From Psococerastis gibbosa (taxonomy: Eukaryota; Arthropoda; Insecta; Psocodea; Psocidae): 64,000 nt of DNA. A program made the translations under genes and the position numbers. The stretch is from positions 42,653,469 to 42,717,468 of the forward strand of contig OZ020485.1 of the NCBI GenBank assembly GCA_963971405.1, written 5' to 3'. The notes beneath the pieces were generated by a model. The model saw nothing but the letters and a program-made list of their open reading frames with translations. It was not told the origin of the DNA and searched no databases. Shown here piece by piece: positions 44,613 through 53,997 of the stretch (positions within the stretch are counted from its first letter, which is position 1; every line of letters begins with the position of its first letter).

Positions 44613-45949
44613 CGAGGGTGGTCCCAGTAGTACCCGGCCTGACTCATAGATGGCAGTTGCTGCTAGAAATTAGTGACTGTTGCAGGAAGTGCCAACCTTA
44701 CTAAATTTAATTGCGCAGTTTGGTGACGCCTGGACGCCATCTTATTACTTTCGTGCAGGCCGCAGGGCAAGGAATTATACTATATGTGAATATATATATA
44801 TATATATGTGAACGCTGTTGGAGAATTTGTCAACATGGACGAAATCGGTCATCGTTATGTGATACAATATTTTCATTTGAAAGGAATTGGTCCAACGAAA
44901 ATCAAAGCGGAGCTAGATTCTACTCTGGGGGAGTCTGCTCCTTCATTAACAACAGTAAAATACTGGGTGGCTGAGTTTAAGCGGGGTCGCAAGAGCTGCC
45001 AAGACGAACATCGCAGTGGTCGACCAAATGAGGTGACCACGCCAGAAATGGTGGCGAAAATCCACAAAATAGTACTTGATGACCGGCGATTAAAAGTGCG
45101 CGAGATAGCAGACATAGTAAACATTTCAAAAAGTGCAGTGCATCGCATATTGACGGAAAATTTGGACATGAGGAAGTTATGCGATAGATGGGTGCCGCGA
45201 TTACTCACAATGGAGCAAAAACAGCGCCGACAGGATGTTTCAAGCGACTGTTTGGTGAAGTAACGGCACAATAAAGCCGAGTTTTTGCGTCGATTCATAA
45301 CGATGGATGAGACGTGGGTCCATCATTTTACACCGGAGACCAAGCAGCAGTCTAAGCAATGGACTGAACGGGGTGAATCGGCGCCAAAGAAGGCTAAGAT
45401 TGTTCCTTCGGCAGGCAAGGTTATGGCATTTTGGGATGCACGTGGAATAATTTTCATTGATTATCTTCAGAAGGGTAGAACAATCAATGGGGAATATTAC
45501 GCGAACTTGTTGCAGCGGTTGGCGAACGAAATAAAGAGCAAACGGCCGCACTTGGCGAAAAAGAAAGTGTTGTTTCACCAAGACAATGCACCAGTTCACA
45601 CATCCGCAATCGCGATGGCCAAAATTCATGAACTAAAGTTTGAATTGCTTTCCCACGCACCCTGTTCGCCAGATTTAGCCCCTTCGGACTATTTTTTATT
45701 TCCAAACTTGAAGAAATGGCTGTGTGGTAAAAAATTTGTCAGCAATGAAGAGGTTGAGTGTGCGGTTAGTGGCTATTTTGAGGAACTTGACGGATCTCAC
45801 TATAAACAGGGCATCGAAGCTATTGAACTTCGATGGGAGAAGTGTGTGAACCTGAAAGGAGACTATGTAGAGAAATAAAGCCAAATTTCCCCCCCCCCCC
45901 AATTTCTTGTTTTTCATAGTTAGGTCGGCTCATTTTGGGACCATCCTCG
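44613..45949 (+). mobile_element. mariner DNA transposon
   Basis: About 1.34 kb between TA dinucleotides (44611-44612 and 45950-45951). Terminal inverted repeats of about 30 bp: CGAGGGTGGTCCCAGTAGTA at the left, and CGAGGATGGTCCCAAAATGA as complement of the right. It carries one transposase frame, and a C run precedes the right end. It inserted about 17 bp from the hairpin element. Confidence 0.93.
44835..45878 (+). pseudogene. mariner transposase with one nonsense codon
   Basis: About 347 codons from MDEIGHRYV, the normal mariner length. N-terminal helix-turn-helix pair (DEIGHRYVIQYFHLKGIGPT; REIADIVNISKSAVHRIL), then the catalytic core: first Asp in MDETWVHHF, second in HQDNAPVHTS, third in PDLAPSDYFLFP, giving D,D34D. 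A TAA at 45261-45263 falls between the DNA-binding part and the first catalytic motif, in the same frame on both sides. No frameshift seen. The WVPRLLT linker varies from the usual WVPH-L form. Confidence 0.9.
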
Positions 45950-46289
45950 TAGTTTAAATCTCTGTATACTAATACCTATGCATTATTATATTTAAGCGAC
46001 AACCAGATAGGGAAACCCATAGAGAAGTAAAGAACCGATACGAGTAAACCCGTCCATGATATATGGTATATGCATGTACAAATTATTTTATTTTATTTTA
46101 ATAAATTTCTGTTGCCTCGTCTTTCCCTATCGCAAAGCACTGAATTGATCAATAGGACGATTGCACAGTCTAGAACGGGGCGACCAATAGAATACTATAC
46201 AGTAATAATGGCAGGGTATGCATTGTATTGGGGCATGGATTATTCATAATTCATTCAAAAAAATTATTATTCTCCAATGCTAAAACTTG

Positions 46290-46385
46290 GCTTTGGGAAA
46301 GCAAACTGTTCGGTTATTCTATTTAATGCCTGAGGATAGAAAGCATCGGTAGGAAGGTCCCATAGAAAAATTATTTTTAGACGTG
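46290..46385 (+). repeat. Dispersed repeat, also at 2780-2890
   Basis: See the copy at 2780: shared GGGAAAGCAAACTGT, CGGTT, ATGCCTGAG and GAAAGCATCGGTAGGAAGG-like blocks in the same order. Confidence 0.5.
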
Positions 46386-46610
46386 GAAATTCAATCTTTA
46401 ATGCTTTTTTAGTTTGGGTTGTACCGTGTGAAATTGAAGTTTATTAAAAAAACGGACAGTGGGGGTGCCCTAAAGTACTTCATATTTCGCATTTGCGAAC
46501 ATAAGAGGCAGACAAACCGGCAGGGAAAAGTTAACGGGTGTAAAAAATCAACTCCACAAGATATAAATTATAAATTAATATATTCCTTATAAGAAATTTT
46601 CACTAAGGCA

Positions 46611-46903
46611 CAGTACACACGTCGCACGGACGAGCCGGCAGTCGCGAGTTGCCAACCCTTTCTATAGTAATCATAGGACTTGGTGAATGGTTGGTGCTAA
46701 GCCACAAAGTCTTTGTCTCAAAGATTTCTTTGAGCTGGCGAGTCCAGGGGAAACCCCTGCATTTTCGTGTGGTCGGCTTCGCGTCGGCTTCACGCCACCT
46801 TGAGAAATCGACAAGAAACCTTCTGCTAGCCCATTTAATGCAATGATAAAATAGGAAAGCAAAAATGTCAGCAACTGGCGACTGCAACTTCGTCCGTACA
46901 TAC
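46611..46903. mobile_element. MITE, second copy of the family at 23260
   Basis: Begins CAGTACACACGTCGCACGGA and contains CGAGTTGCCAACCC. It has the same inner blocks as 23260-23532 (GAGCTGGCGAGTCCAGGGGA, TTTTCGTG, GCTTCGCGTCGGCTTC) and ends AACTTCGTCCGTACATA. It has inverted ends and no gene. Confidence 0.7.
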
Positions 46904-46948
46904 CTAATACGCCAATGACTTGAAGTATATCATAGACTGCATGTGTCC

Positions 46949-46980
46949 AGTAGGAAATTGGCAGCCCGAAATTATTTTAA
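46949..46980. repeat. Lone end of the split hairpin element family
   Basis: GTAGGAAATTGGCAGCCCGA followed by AATTATTTTAAG matches the terminus of the element at 34555 and 44596. No second end was found nearby. Confidence 0.6.
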
Positions 46981-47033
46981 GTATACTGGGCAGCTACAGT
47001 GGAGGCCGGCGCAGGAGAAAATTTATATTTATG

Positions 47034-47160
47034 CCATAATCTTTGTTTTTAAACTCTCTAATGGGCTGGTGCCAGATTTTCTAAATCACAGAACACCATA
47101 TAATAAATGATCTAGATATTACACCTAGACAAGGGGATCTATGTAATTTCAGTACCTTAT
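47034..47160 (+). mobile_element. LINE C-terminal relic
   Basis: Encodes VFKLSNGLVPDFLNHRTPYN in one frame, a pattern common near the C-terminus of CR1/Jockey-like LINE proteins (K-L-x-N-G-L-V-P-x-F-L). It is quickly disrupted by stops. Confidence 0.5.
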
Positions 47161-48028
47161 TAGCAACAGGAGCGATACCTATTCATAGACGTCACAAGAA
47201 GTCGGCGGCAGTTGATCATGATACCTACATAAACGGTCTAAGACTGAAGACCGAGATTGCTGTTATGTATGGATTATGGAACTTCTAAGAAGTTACAACA
47301 CGTTCGTATAACTTATGATTGGTGGGGTGTAATGACAATATGTTAATTGTATTGCGATGCGCCATTGAACATAAAAATAACAGGCACTGATATGAGGATG
47401 AGGAACGCATTTTTTCTAATGGAGGTGACATTTTTTATAGAAAATATTCAATGTGATATAGGATACTTTATTCAAAAAAATGGGACTGCCCGTCTGATTT
47501 TCAGTGTACGTGCATAGGGTTTATTGAAATAGTAAGTAACGTATATGAATTTTTTACATTTAAATGGAATTTCGTCAGCTTGTCGAAAACACTTTACCTG
47601 TGTCGAATTTTCTTGAAGTTTCCAGGTTTAACCAGTCTTTAGAATGCACAGTCTTTTTCATCATGACAAACACATTTTAATATCATTAAAAGTTATAGAA
47701 ACGAAAATTAACAGCCAAAATCATCAAGGTTGTTTACACCTTGCTTATACACCGATTATTATTGTTATTGTCTGTCTTCTGGAATAGAAGCCGGGCCCAG
47801 AAAAATAACGCGTTTCTAGCTTGTCTTCTGCTTATATATTGAAAACGTGTTTTGTTTGTATTCGCTTCTTGGCTTGGCTTTCGCAACTTGCATTTTATGT
47901 TTCATGTTTGAATTTAATAGGTCCTTGGGTGTCAGTACTTCTCGAGGGTATGCAAATGGGTGAAATGCTCGTTAGTGAAAAGTCTGAAGTTGCATCATTC
48001 TATCCCTAACATAACGCCTTATTCCGAA

Positions 48029-49399
48029 ATGATCGGACCACTTTCTTCGCAAGCAATAACTTTTACTTGCATTATGTGCATAATACTTGCAACAACATGC
48101 TTGTCTGATAGCAGTGATTTTGTAAACAACACCTTTGTTCCAACGGATTCCTGGCAAATTGTTAATGACGGACAGCCGATTCCTGCTGGTCTACACGTGC
48201 GTATAAACTTACAAACCGGCAAAAAGGAAGCCAAGTTATTGGATGATACTGATAAGAAAGAAACTGGTGCCGGTAAGTCTGCATTGATTCCAATTAGTAA
48301 AGATGCGGAGGAGGCCTTAGACATTGAAAAGCTAAAAGAAGTGTTGAAAGATTTGAAAGGAGATGATGGAAAGTCAGTTGCAAGCAATGATGCAAATTTC
48401 CGCTCATATGAAGACATTAAGCGCGATTTGAAAGATGGCAATATCTTTGTTAAAACTGAAATTGAAGTTCTGAAAGGGCTTATGGACGATTACGTGGCTT
48501 TAGCTAACGGATCAAGTTTCGATGAACCTGAAACAACTAAAATGCTTGAGATTCTTATGAGTTTGGAGTACCTTGTCCACCAGTATGATAATGCTGTAGA
48601 ATTCGCCAAAATGAACGGGTTTAGTAGCATTGTTTTGCATACTTTGAATTCCACATACAGCAGCGAGGAAATGCGGGCCAAAGCTTTACTAATTCTTGGT
48701 AGTGCCTCACAAAGTAACCCAAAAGTACAACTGGCAGCTGTTCAAGCAGGTTGCGTGAGCTACCTTTTAAAATTTCTATCTTCAGAACGGGACATTATTC
48801 TCAGATCAAGGGCATTGTATGCGCTGTCATGCCTAGCACGTAGCTTTCCCGCAGCGCAGTCTAAACTAGTACAGGAGGGTGGTATTAGTGTGCTTTCAGA
48901 TTTGTTTGATGATACTAAATATTCTAATGAAAAGATACGTCGTAAAATCGCTATGTTGCTGATGGATTTGATTATTGAGGCGAAAGGCAGCGTAAACCCC
49001 AGTGGTTCCACAAGTAAAGCTGAAATATACGAGGAAATTGGATTAGAGTTAATATTGAGGGACCAAGGCTGGTGTTACAGGGTTACCGACTGGCTTTGTC
49101 GACAAGTACAATGGAAAGATGTTGAAGAGATGGGGGAAGATGACGTCGATCATGAAGTAATTGATGTAGCTGTAGGATTAATGTTGCCACTATCGAAAAC
49201 ATGCCTTGAAGACTTTGTCACCAACATTGAATTACATAACGTAGTGAATCACGTTAAGGAGTATTACAATGATCTTGTTTTGAAAGAGATGGACGAAGGA
49301 GTAAATGATTCATTTTATGCTGAGAATTTGAAAAAATTGAGAGCTCTTGCGATTACAATGGCTAGAACTAGCCAATATGAATTCAGAGATGAGCTATGA
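48029..49399 (+). CDS. SIL1: SIL1, nucleotide exchange factor for BiP
   Basis: ER-lumen co-chaperone that releases ADP from the Hsp70 BiP. A single exon of 456 codons. The chosen ATG gives a signal peptide (MIGPLSSQ, then hydrophobic FTCIMCIILATTCLS); an in-frame ATG at 47960 would bury it behind 23 extra residues. Then the conserved N-terminal block FVPTDSWQIVNDGQPIPAGL and HVRINLQTGKKEAKL, a charged helical region, and armadillo-like repeats (LEYLVHQYDNAVEFAKMNGF; KALLILGSASQSNPKVQLAA; SRALYALSCLARSFPAAQSK). The protein ends RDEL, an ER-retrieval signal as in insect SIL1. The length is close to the human protein (461). No intron was found, unlike the multi-exon genes around it. Confidence 0.96.
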   Translation: MIGPLSSQAITFTCIMCIILATTCLSDSSDFVNNTFVPTDSWQIVNDGQPIPAGLHVRINLQTGKKEAKLLDDTDKKETGAGKSALIPISKDAEEALDIEKLKEVLKDLKGDDGKSVASNDANFRSYEDIKRDLKDGNIFVKTEIEVLKGLMDDYVALANGSSFDEPETTKMLEILMSLEYLVHQYDNAVEFAKMNGFSSIVLHTLNSTYSSEEMRAKALLILGSASQSNPKVQLAAVQAGCVSYLLKFLSSERDIILRSRALYALSCLARSFPAAQSKLVQEGGISVLSDLFDDTKYSNEKIRRKIAMLLMDLIIEAKGSVNPSGSTSKAEIYEEIGLELILRDQGWCYRVTDWLCRQVQWKDVEEMGEDDVDHEVIDVAVGLMLPLSKTCLEDFVTNIELHNVVNHVKEYYNDLVLKEMDEGVNDSFYAENLKKLRALAITMARTSQYEFRDEL

Positions 49400-49494
49400 A
49401 CGTGAGCTATGAGTATTCGTAACATATTTCGTCCCATTGTCGAACTTTCTAGTTCAACACTAGAGTAACTAAAGTACAATGCATCTCATTAGTC

Positions 49495-49500
49495 AATAAA
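49495..49500 (+). terminator. Polyadenylation signal of SIL1
   Basis: AATAAA about 95 bp after the SIL1 stop codon, the first canonical hexamer downstream. Confidence 0.65.
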
Positions 49501-49727
49501 AGTCATGAAACAAATACTGTATTCTTCTTCCGCCTGTACAGCCGTTGATGGGCTTTGGCCAACTCGACAACACTCTAGTCATCGCGGGTTTCCTCGTCGC
49601 TCCGCCACCTACGGACTCCCTACTCGCGGAGGTTGATTTCGAATTCGTCCCTTCAGCGGTTTCGTGGACGTCCCTGCAGTCGTATTCCCGTTATGCTTAC
49701 TTTGTACAATTTGGTCTAACAACCTTA

Positions 49728-49966
49728 GGCGGCAATTCCACCGGCGATTTTACTTCATTTGTGATTTGAGATTTTTGTTTGTTTTGTTTTAAGGAGACTA
49801 TGATGTATATACTTAACTTCTCTATTATAAATTAAGTTATAATTTGGTAGAGACTTATTAATGATGCCTGCTACCATTTTATAACTTAATTATAGTAGAT
49901 AAGATATCTACATAATAGATATCTACATAATAGTCTCCTTAAAACAAAACAAACAAAAAATCTCCA
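49728..49966. mobile_element. Hairpin MITE (GGCG..TATTCCACC family), copy C, right end lost
   Basis: TTA|GGCGGCAATTCCACCGGCGA at the left, then TTTGTTTTGTTTTAAGGAGA and its complement at 49940, and TAAATTAAGTTATAATTTGG with its complement. The terminal 50 bases of the right arm are missing after AATCTCCAGCC. Same subfamily as copy B. Confidence 0.75.
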
Positions 49967-50705
49967 GCCATTATTAGTAGTCGTGGTTTTAGAAAACGGA
50001 GAAATACAAGGGATAAATGTTCTTGGTGCAAGTTTTTTTTGTTAAAGTTATTTATTATATTATTTATGCATTTGCATTAATCAATGCAGTATGATTCAAA
50101 TTTGCTCCTCCATGCCATATCGTGCTGTAGAGTTTAGTCTAAAACAGAATTCACTAAATATCAAAGGGAATTAAAAAATAATGCGAATAGAAGAACATTA
50201 CGCCTGATTAATAAATTGCCGGAGGTAAGAGCTAAATGCCTAAGTTAACGATGGAGTGCGGGCACCTTTCTTATTGTAATCTTTTACTGTATTTCTACTG
50301 TACTTCTTTGATTTATTGTTATTACTATTAAAAAAATGAACTTGTGATATACTATAATATTGTATTTATCGTATGTACTTCCTGTATGTATTTTGTCGTT
50401 ATTTGTGGACTTATTGTTGGAAAAACACGTAATTCTGGTAAAAGAGTTTAGTTTAATCTGAAATTGGGTTTGCGGTAAGTGAACATGCTCCAATTTACTT
50501 AGGTTTAATATGTTCACATAAGTACTTGATGCCTAGTCTAAGTACACCGTGACCCCTTTTTTGTACTCGATGCGTTCCGAAACCATTAATCAGATTGTGC
50601 TGAAACTTTGTGGTTGGGTGTTCTGGGGACGTTCCCGAAGGTTCCTTGCCCAAAACATTGGTAAATAAATCTACTTATAAATTCATGGGCAATTTTAAAT
50701 CCAAC

Positions 50706-50902
50706 CAAGGCCGTGCCCTGGTTTTGATTTCGGGGGGGGGGGGGGGCAATGTTTTTTAACGTAATTTATTAATGAAAGTTTATTATATCCCGTGTTTAAA
50801 CTCAAATAAATTTATTCCAATTCTTCAAACAATACCGGTTTTTTTATTTCGATGGGGGGGGGGGGTCCGGATCCCTTGGACCACCCCCCGGGCACGGTCA
50901 TG
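50706..50902. mobile_element. hAT-type MITE with poly-G tracts
   Basis: 197 bp. Ends CAAGGCCGTGCCC and, as complement of the right end, CATGACCGTGCCC. Flanked by AATCCAAC (50698-50705) and AATCCAAT (50903-50910), an 8-bp duplication with one change. Two long G runs (50733-50747 and 50856-50865) lie near the ends. Confidence 0.8.
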
Positions 50903-52186
50903 AATCCAATCTACCTTCTATTAGAAAATACAATATAGCTTTGCATATTTTTGTTTAACTTTGTTTCAGGTGGGTATATTTAATAAATCATTGCGTGAAA
51001 AATGTTAGGCGGTACGAAGTTCGCCGGGTCCACAAGTGTTAATAATAATTATAAACAATTTGTAAATATTGTTAGTTAAACTATTGTTTGTATACTAATA
51101 GTAGGCTACAGTATGAATACGACCAAACTGATTTGGGATCAATTTTGACACTTTTTAAATGTTAGTGAATGTACTGTAAAATGTCTGCACTTAAGAAGCC
51201 ACCTATTTTTTAAGAGTAATAATTTATCATCTCTAAGTAAACTATAATGAGTTGTAATATTGCACTCTTACAGCGTTTATTGGGCTCTCATTTTCCCTGA
51301 GACAATATTTTTCGTTGCCGTAATTTAAGAGTTTTTTAATAGCAAATCGGGCACTATCATTTTTCTACATCTAGATATGATGTAAGTGCCCACGGGTGTA
51401 GGAGTGTCTTATCGGCTCTTAAGACTTCATCCCTTAAACTGCCTACTCAGTAATCTAACTGGTCATGGTTTCGCTTCTCTGTTAGGAAAATAAAGACCAT
51501 TTTCCTTCTTTTTACTTATTGTATTTAGCATGAATCTGAATGTTGTGGTTTTATTTTATGGCTTATATTACCCATATATTGTTTCAATGAGCTTTCCCTA
51601 CAAATGGCATTGTCATCTTTTCTTGCTAATGTTATTATCATCGTTTATCTTTATCATGTTTCAAGTCTGGTTAATTATTCATAATCGTCATTGTTTTACT
51701 TGAGAAACCTTGTAAAAGTGTATTTTTTACATTGTAGTCTGCCCCCTCACTCAGCAAATCAGATACGAAATGAGACTAAACCGGTTTTTGGCTAGGATTT
51801 ATTGCAAGAATAATTTATTAAGATTAGATAATAGACTGTAATGTCGTGTGTCAAAAAAACCTACCGTATAGATCTTCTCCACCTTAATTGTCAATGACAA
51901 TGCCTTGGGGTCTCTCACAGGTTCAATTAAATGATTGTAGATTTAACTGACTTTACTCTAACAAGAAAGCAGTCATTTCTTTCCATCAGCACACGCATTT
52001 GCCCCGCGATAATTTAAATGCCCAATTGTACAATGTGGCAAGTTGAAAAAGCGGGTTATTGTATCATTAATACTTCGTCCTGGTGGCTCCATTTTGTTAA
52101 CTAATATATGACTGCACTCAATAATTGTGATTTACATTTTTCTAGTTGCGATAAGATTTACTGTAGTTGCTGGTAATTTCACAAAT

Positions 52187-52461
52187 ATGTTGGTGAGTAA
52201 TACATTATTTTTTTATGAAACTATTGTTTAATTCAAGTTCCTTATAATATGTGATGAAGTGATGACTTATTTTAGATGGTGAGTACCAACTATAACTTAG
52301 GATGGTTCCAAGCATTTAATCGACTAGGTATCTTAACTTTTCCTAAGGATTTTATGTGTCAAAGGATGATCGGAACCACATGGGCGCTTGACGAACAAAC
52401 TATAAAGATTAAGGGTTATACGTATAGGAACGAGTATGACCCGGTAAATACTCCAAACTAA
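52187..52461 (+). CDS. Possible small two-exon gene, unknown product
   Basis: Candidate exons 52187-52192 (ATG TTG, donor GTGAGT) and 52276-52461 (acceptor TTTTAG, stop TAA) would give 63 residues. Alternatively the second exon alone starts at its own ATG (61 residues). The product has no signal peptide or membrane span and is rich in aromatic residues (NLGWFQAFNRLGILTF, then RMIGTTWALDEQTIKIKGYT). I do not recognise it. Evidence is only the open frame, plausible splice sites and balanced composition, so it may be chance. Confidence 0.3.
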
Positions 52462-53184
52462 TAAGACTATCCATAATTAATATAACCCAATTTGACATCT
52501 CTTTCGGTACGGTATAGTAACACTAATTTAGTTTGGGTGGATACGAAGACTGGGCTTGGTTGGTACTCACTGAGGAAATAGGCTTATTCTTTGGCCACGC
52601 AACGAATTAATAGGAACCTATTTATTTATTCTTATTAAGGCTAAACAAATGACGGCAGATACAATGTAAGTTAGTTTCTCGCCCGAACTTAATTAGCAAC
52701 TACGCTTGGGTTGAATAAAAACTGGAAACCTAATTAACAATATGTAGTGGTAATGGGGTTCATTTGTGGCGTCATTTTGTAGATGGCAGCACCAGTTACA
52801 ATGATATCAAAGCTTTGATTTTTCCATAAGCCTCAATACTATTTTAAAATGATTTTTAATTACGTATTATTTTAAAGTGATATTTTTCTATAAATCATGG
52901 AGAATATATATATTAAATTATAAGCAGCGAAATAAGGTCCAGGCATAGTAAAAATATTATAAAACAATTAAAAGAATTAATTAGATGCTAAGAGCTTAGT
53001 TTTCGCATGCAAACGGCGGCCATTTTGAATAATATGGATATCGGTTTGTCGTCAGCGAACTTAGTGACCAAAACTGTCCCTACAGAACCTCATACCCGCT
53101 CAGTCCAGATTTTTCTCGACTCCCTTTTCCACATATTCAGAGGATGTTGCCTTTTTAACCTATTTTAATTTAATGACTGTATTC

Positions 53185-53760
53185 TTCTTTAAATGTCTCT
53201 TCTATCGAAGATTGGCGATCACCATGGTAATTTAGACCTTGAAGACCGCTCCTCTGAAAAGGGAAGCCGCGCTCTTACCCAACCAGTGCCTCAGGTTTTA
53301 CAACCAGGATATACTTCTGCCGGGAGCCCTCTATCCTTCTGTCTTCCATTGGATTATAACATGCAGTAGGCGATACTTTTCGTTCCTAATCACATGGCCG
53401 AAGTTTCCAACCGTCAGCAGCAACTCGCCTTCTGTATCCATTCGCCTCAGGACCTCAGCCTTAGGCGCTTATTCCACCGACGTCAATAGTCAAAATATTG
53501 CTGATATTGACGTGGTAGCAGACATTTTTACACTGTCTTTAATGTCTGCAAACACGTCAATACTGAACTATTGACGTCGGTGGAATAAGCGCCTTAGGGA
53601 TACGATCTCCAGGATATGCGCAGCATTCGTCTATATGTCAACTTTTCAAATGCACTTACTTTGTTCTCCATAGCTTGTGTCAAAGCCAACCCCTCCATAC
53701 CATATATATTCGGAATCTTAGGGCCAACCGCATTCCGACCACAAAACTACTTTCTGCATT
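53185..53760 (-). mobile_element. RTE-like LINE 3' fragment, split by a MITE
   Basis: Minus strand, upstream part (53600-53760): ALTQAMENKVSAFEKLTYRR then MLRISWR. Downstream part (53185-53460): RNEKYRLLHVIIQWK, a GR-rich loop, ISWL, and the final NLRHWLGKSAASLFRGA with VIANLR at the very end. This is the ordinary C-terminal order of RTE-type proteins. Several stops occur. The two parts are separated by the 130-bp MITE at 53464. Confidence 0.8.
53464..53593. mobile_element. Hairpin MITE (GGCG..TATTCCACC family), copy D
   Basis: Inverted repeat GGCGCTTATTCCACCGACGT with complement ACGTCGGTGGAATAAGCGCC. TGGTAGCAGACAT sits near the centre with a damaged complement (ATGTCTGCAAACA). Flanked by TTA on both sides (53461-53463 and 53594-53596). 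Same subfamily as copy A. Inserted inside a LINE relic. Confidence 0.9.
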
Positions 53761-53970
53761 TTGATGAAGTCATTTCGAACTTGTTCAATGCGGCATCGAA
53801 TTTCCTGACTCACCTCCCACTCATTGTTTATATTGCACTAAATGGCTGTATACCATGTTACAATGCAAAATTGATAATCTACTCTGACGCACCAAAGTAT
53901 TACGCGAGAGTATTACTATGCTAAGAAGGATGTTGACAAGTACAATACATTATATGTTCTGTTTGTAGAT

Positions 53971-53976
53971 TTTATT
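53971..53976 (-). terminator. Polyadenylation signal of NIF3L1
   Basis: TTTATT on the plus strand, AATAAA on the minus strand, 22 bp past the NIF3L1 stop codon. Confidence 0.65.
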
Positions 53977-53997
53977 GGAATCTAGGTTTTCCCTAAT

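Larger units (their letters stand above)
45950..48028. other. Intergenic repeats between mariner and SIL1
   Basis: Holds the dispersed repeat at 46290, a MITE at 46611-46903, a lone end of the hairpin element at 46949 and a LINE relic at 47034. 47300-48028 has no recognised feature except an upstream in-frame ATG for SIL1 at 47960. The missing first exon of HRI (minus strand) could be here, but I could not recognise it. Confidence 0.5.
49400..52186. other. Intergenic region after SIL1
   Basis: Two MITEs (49728, 50706), otherwise AT-rich sequence. 49540-49720 is GC-richer than its surroundings, with an open frame of 74 codons that resembles nothing I know. 50910-52180 holds nothing I can identify. 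Confidence 0.5.
52462..53997. other. Intergenic region before NIF3L1 end
   Basis: 52462-53180 is AT-rich and featureless to me. 53185-53760 is a LINE relic holding a MITE. The NIF3L1 polyadenylation signal is at 53971. Confidence 0.6.

Noticed and set aside
47960-48028. Upstream in-frame ATG adding 23 residues to SIL1
   Set aside because: It would place a basic stretch before the signal peptide; the ATG at 48029 puts the signal peptide at the N-terminus as in the family.
49545-49769. Frame of 74 codons after SIL1
   Set aside because: Its end runs into a MITE and no family resemblance was found.
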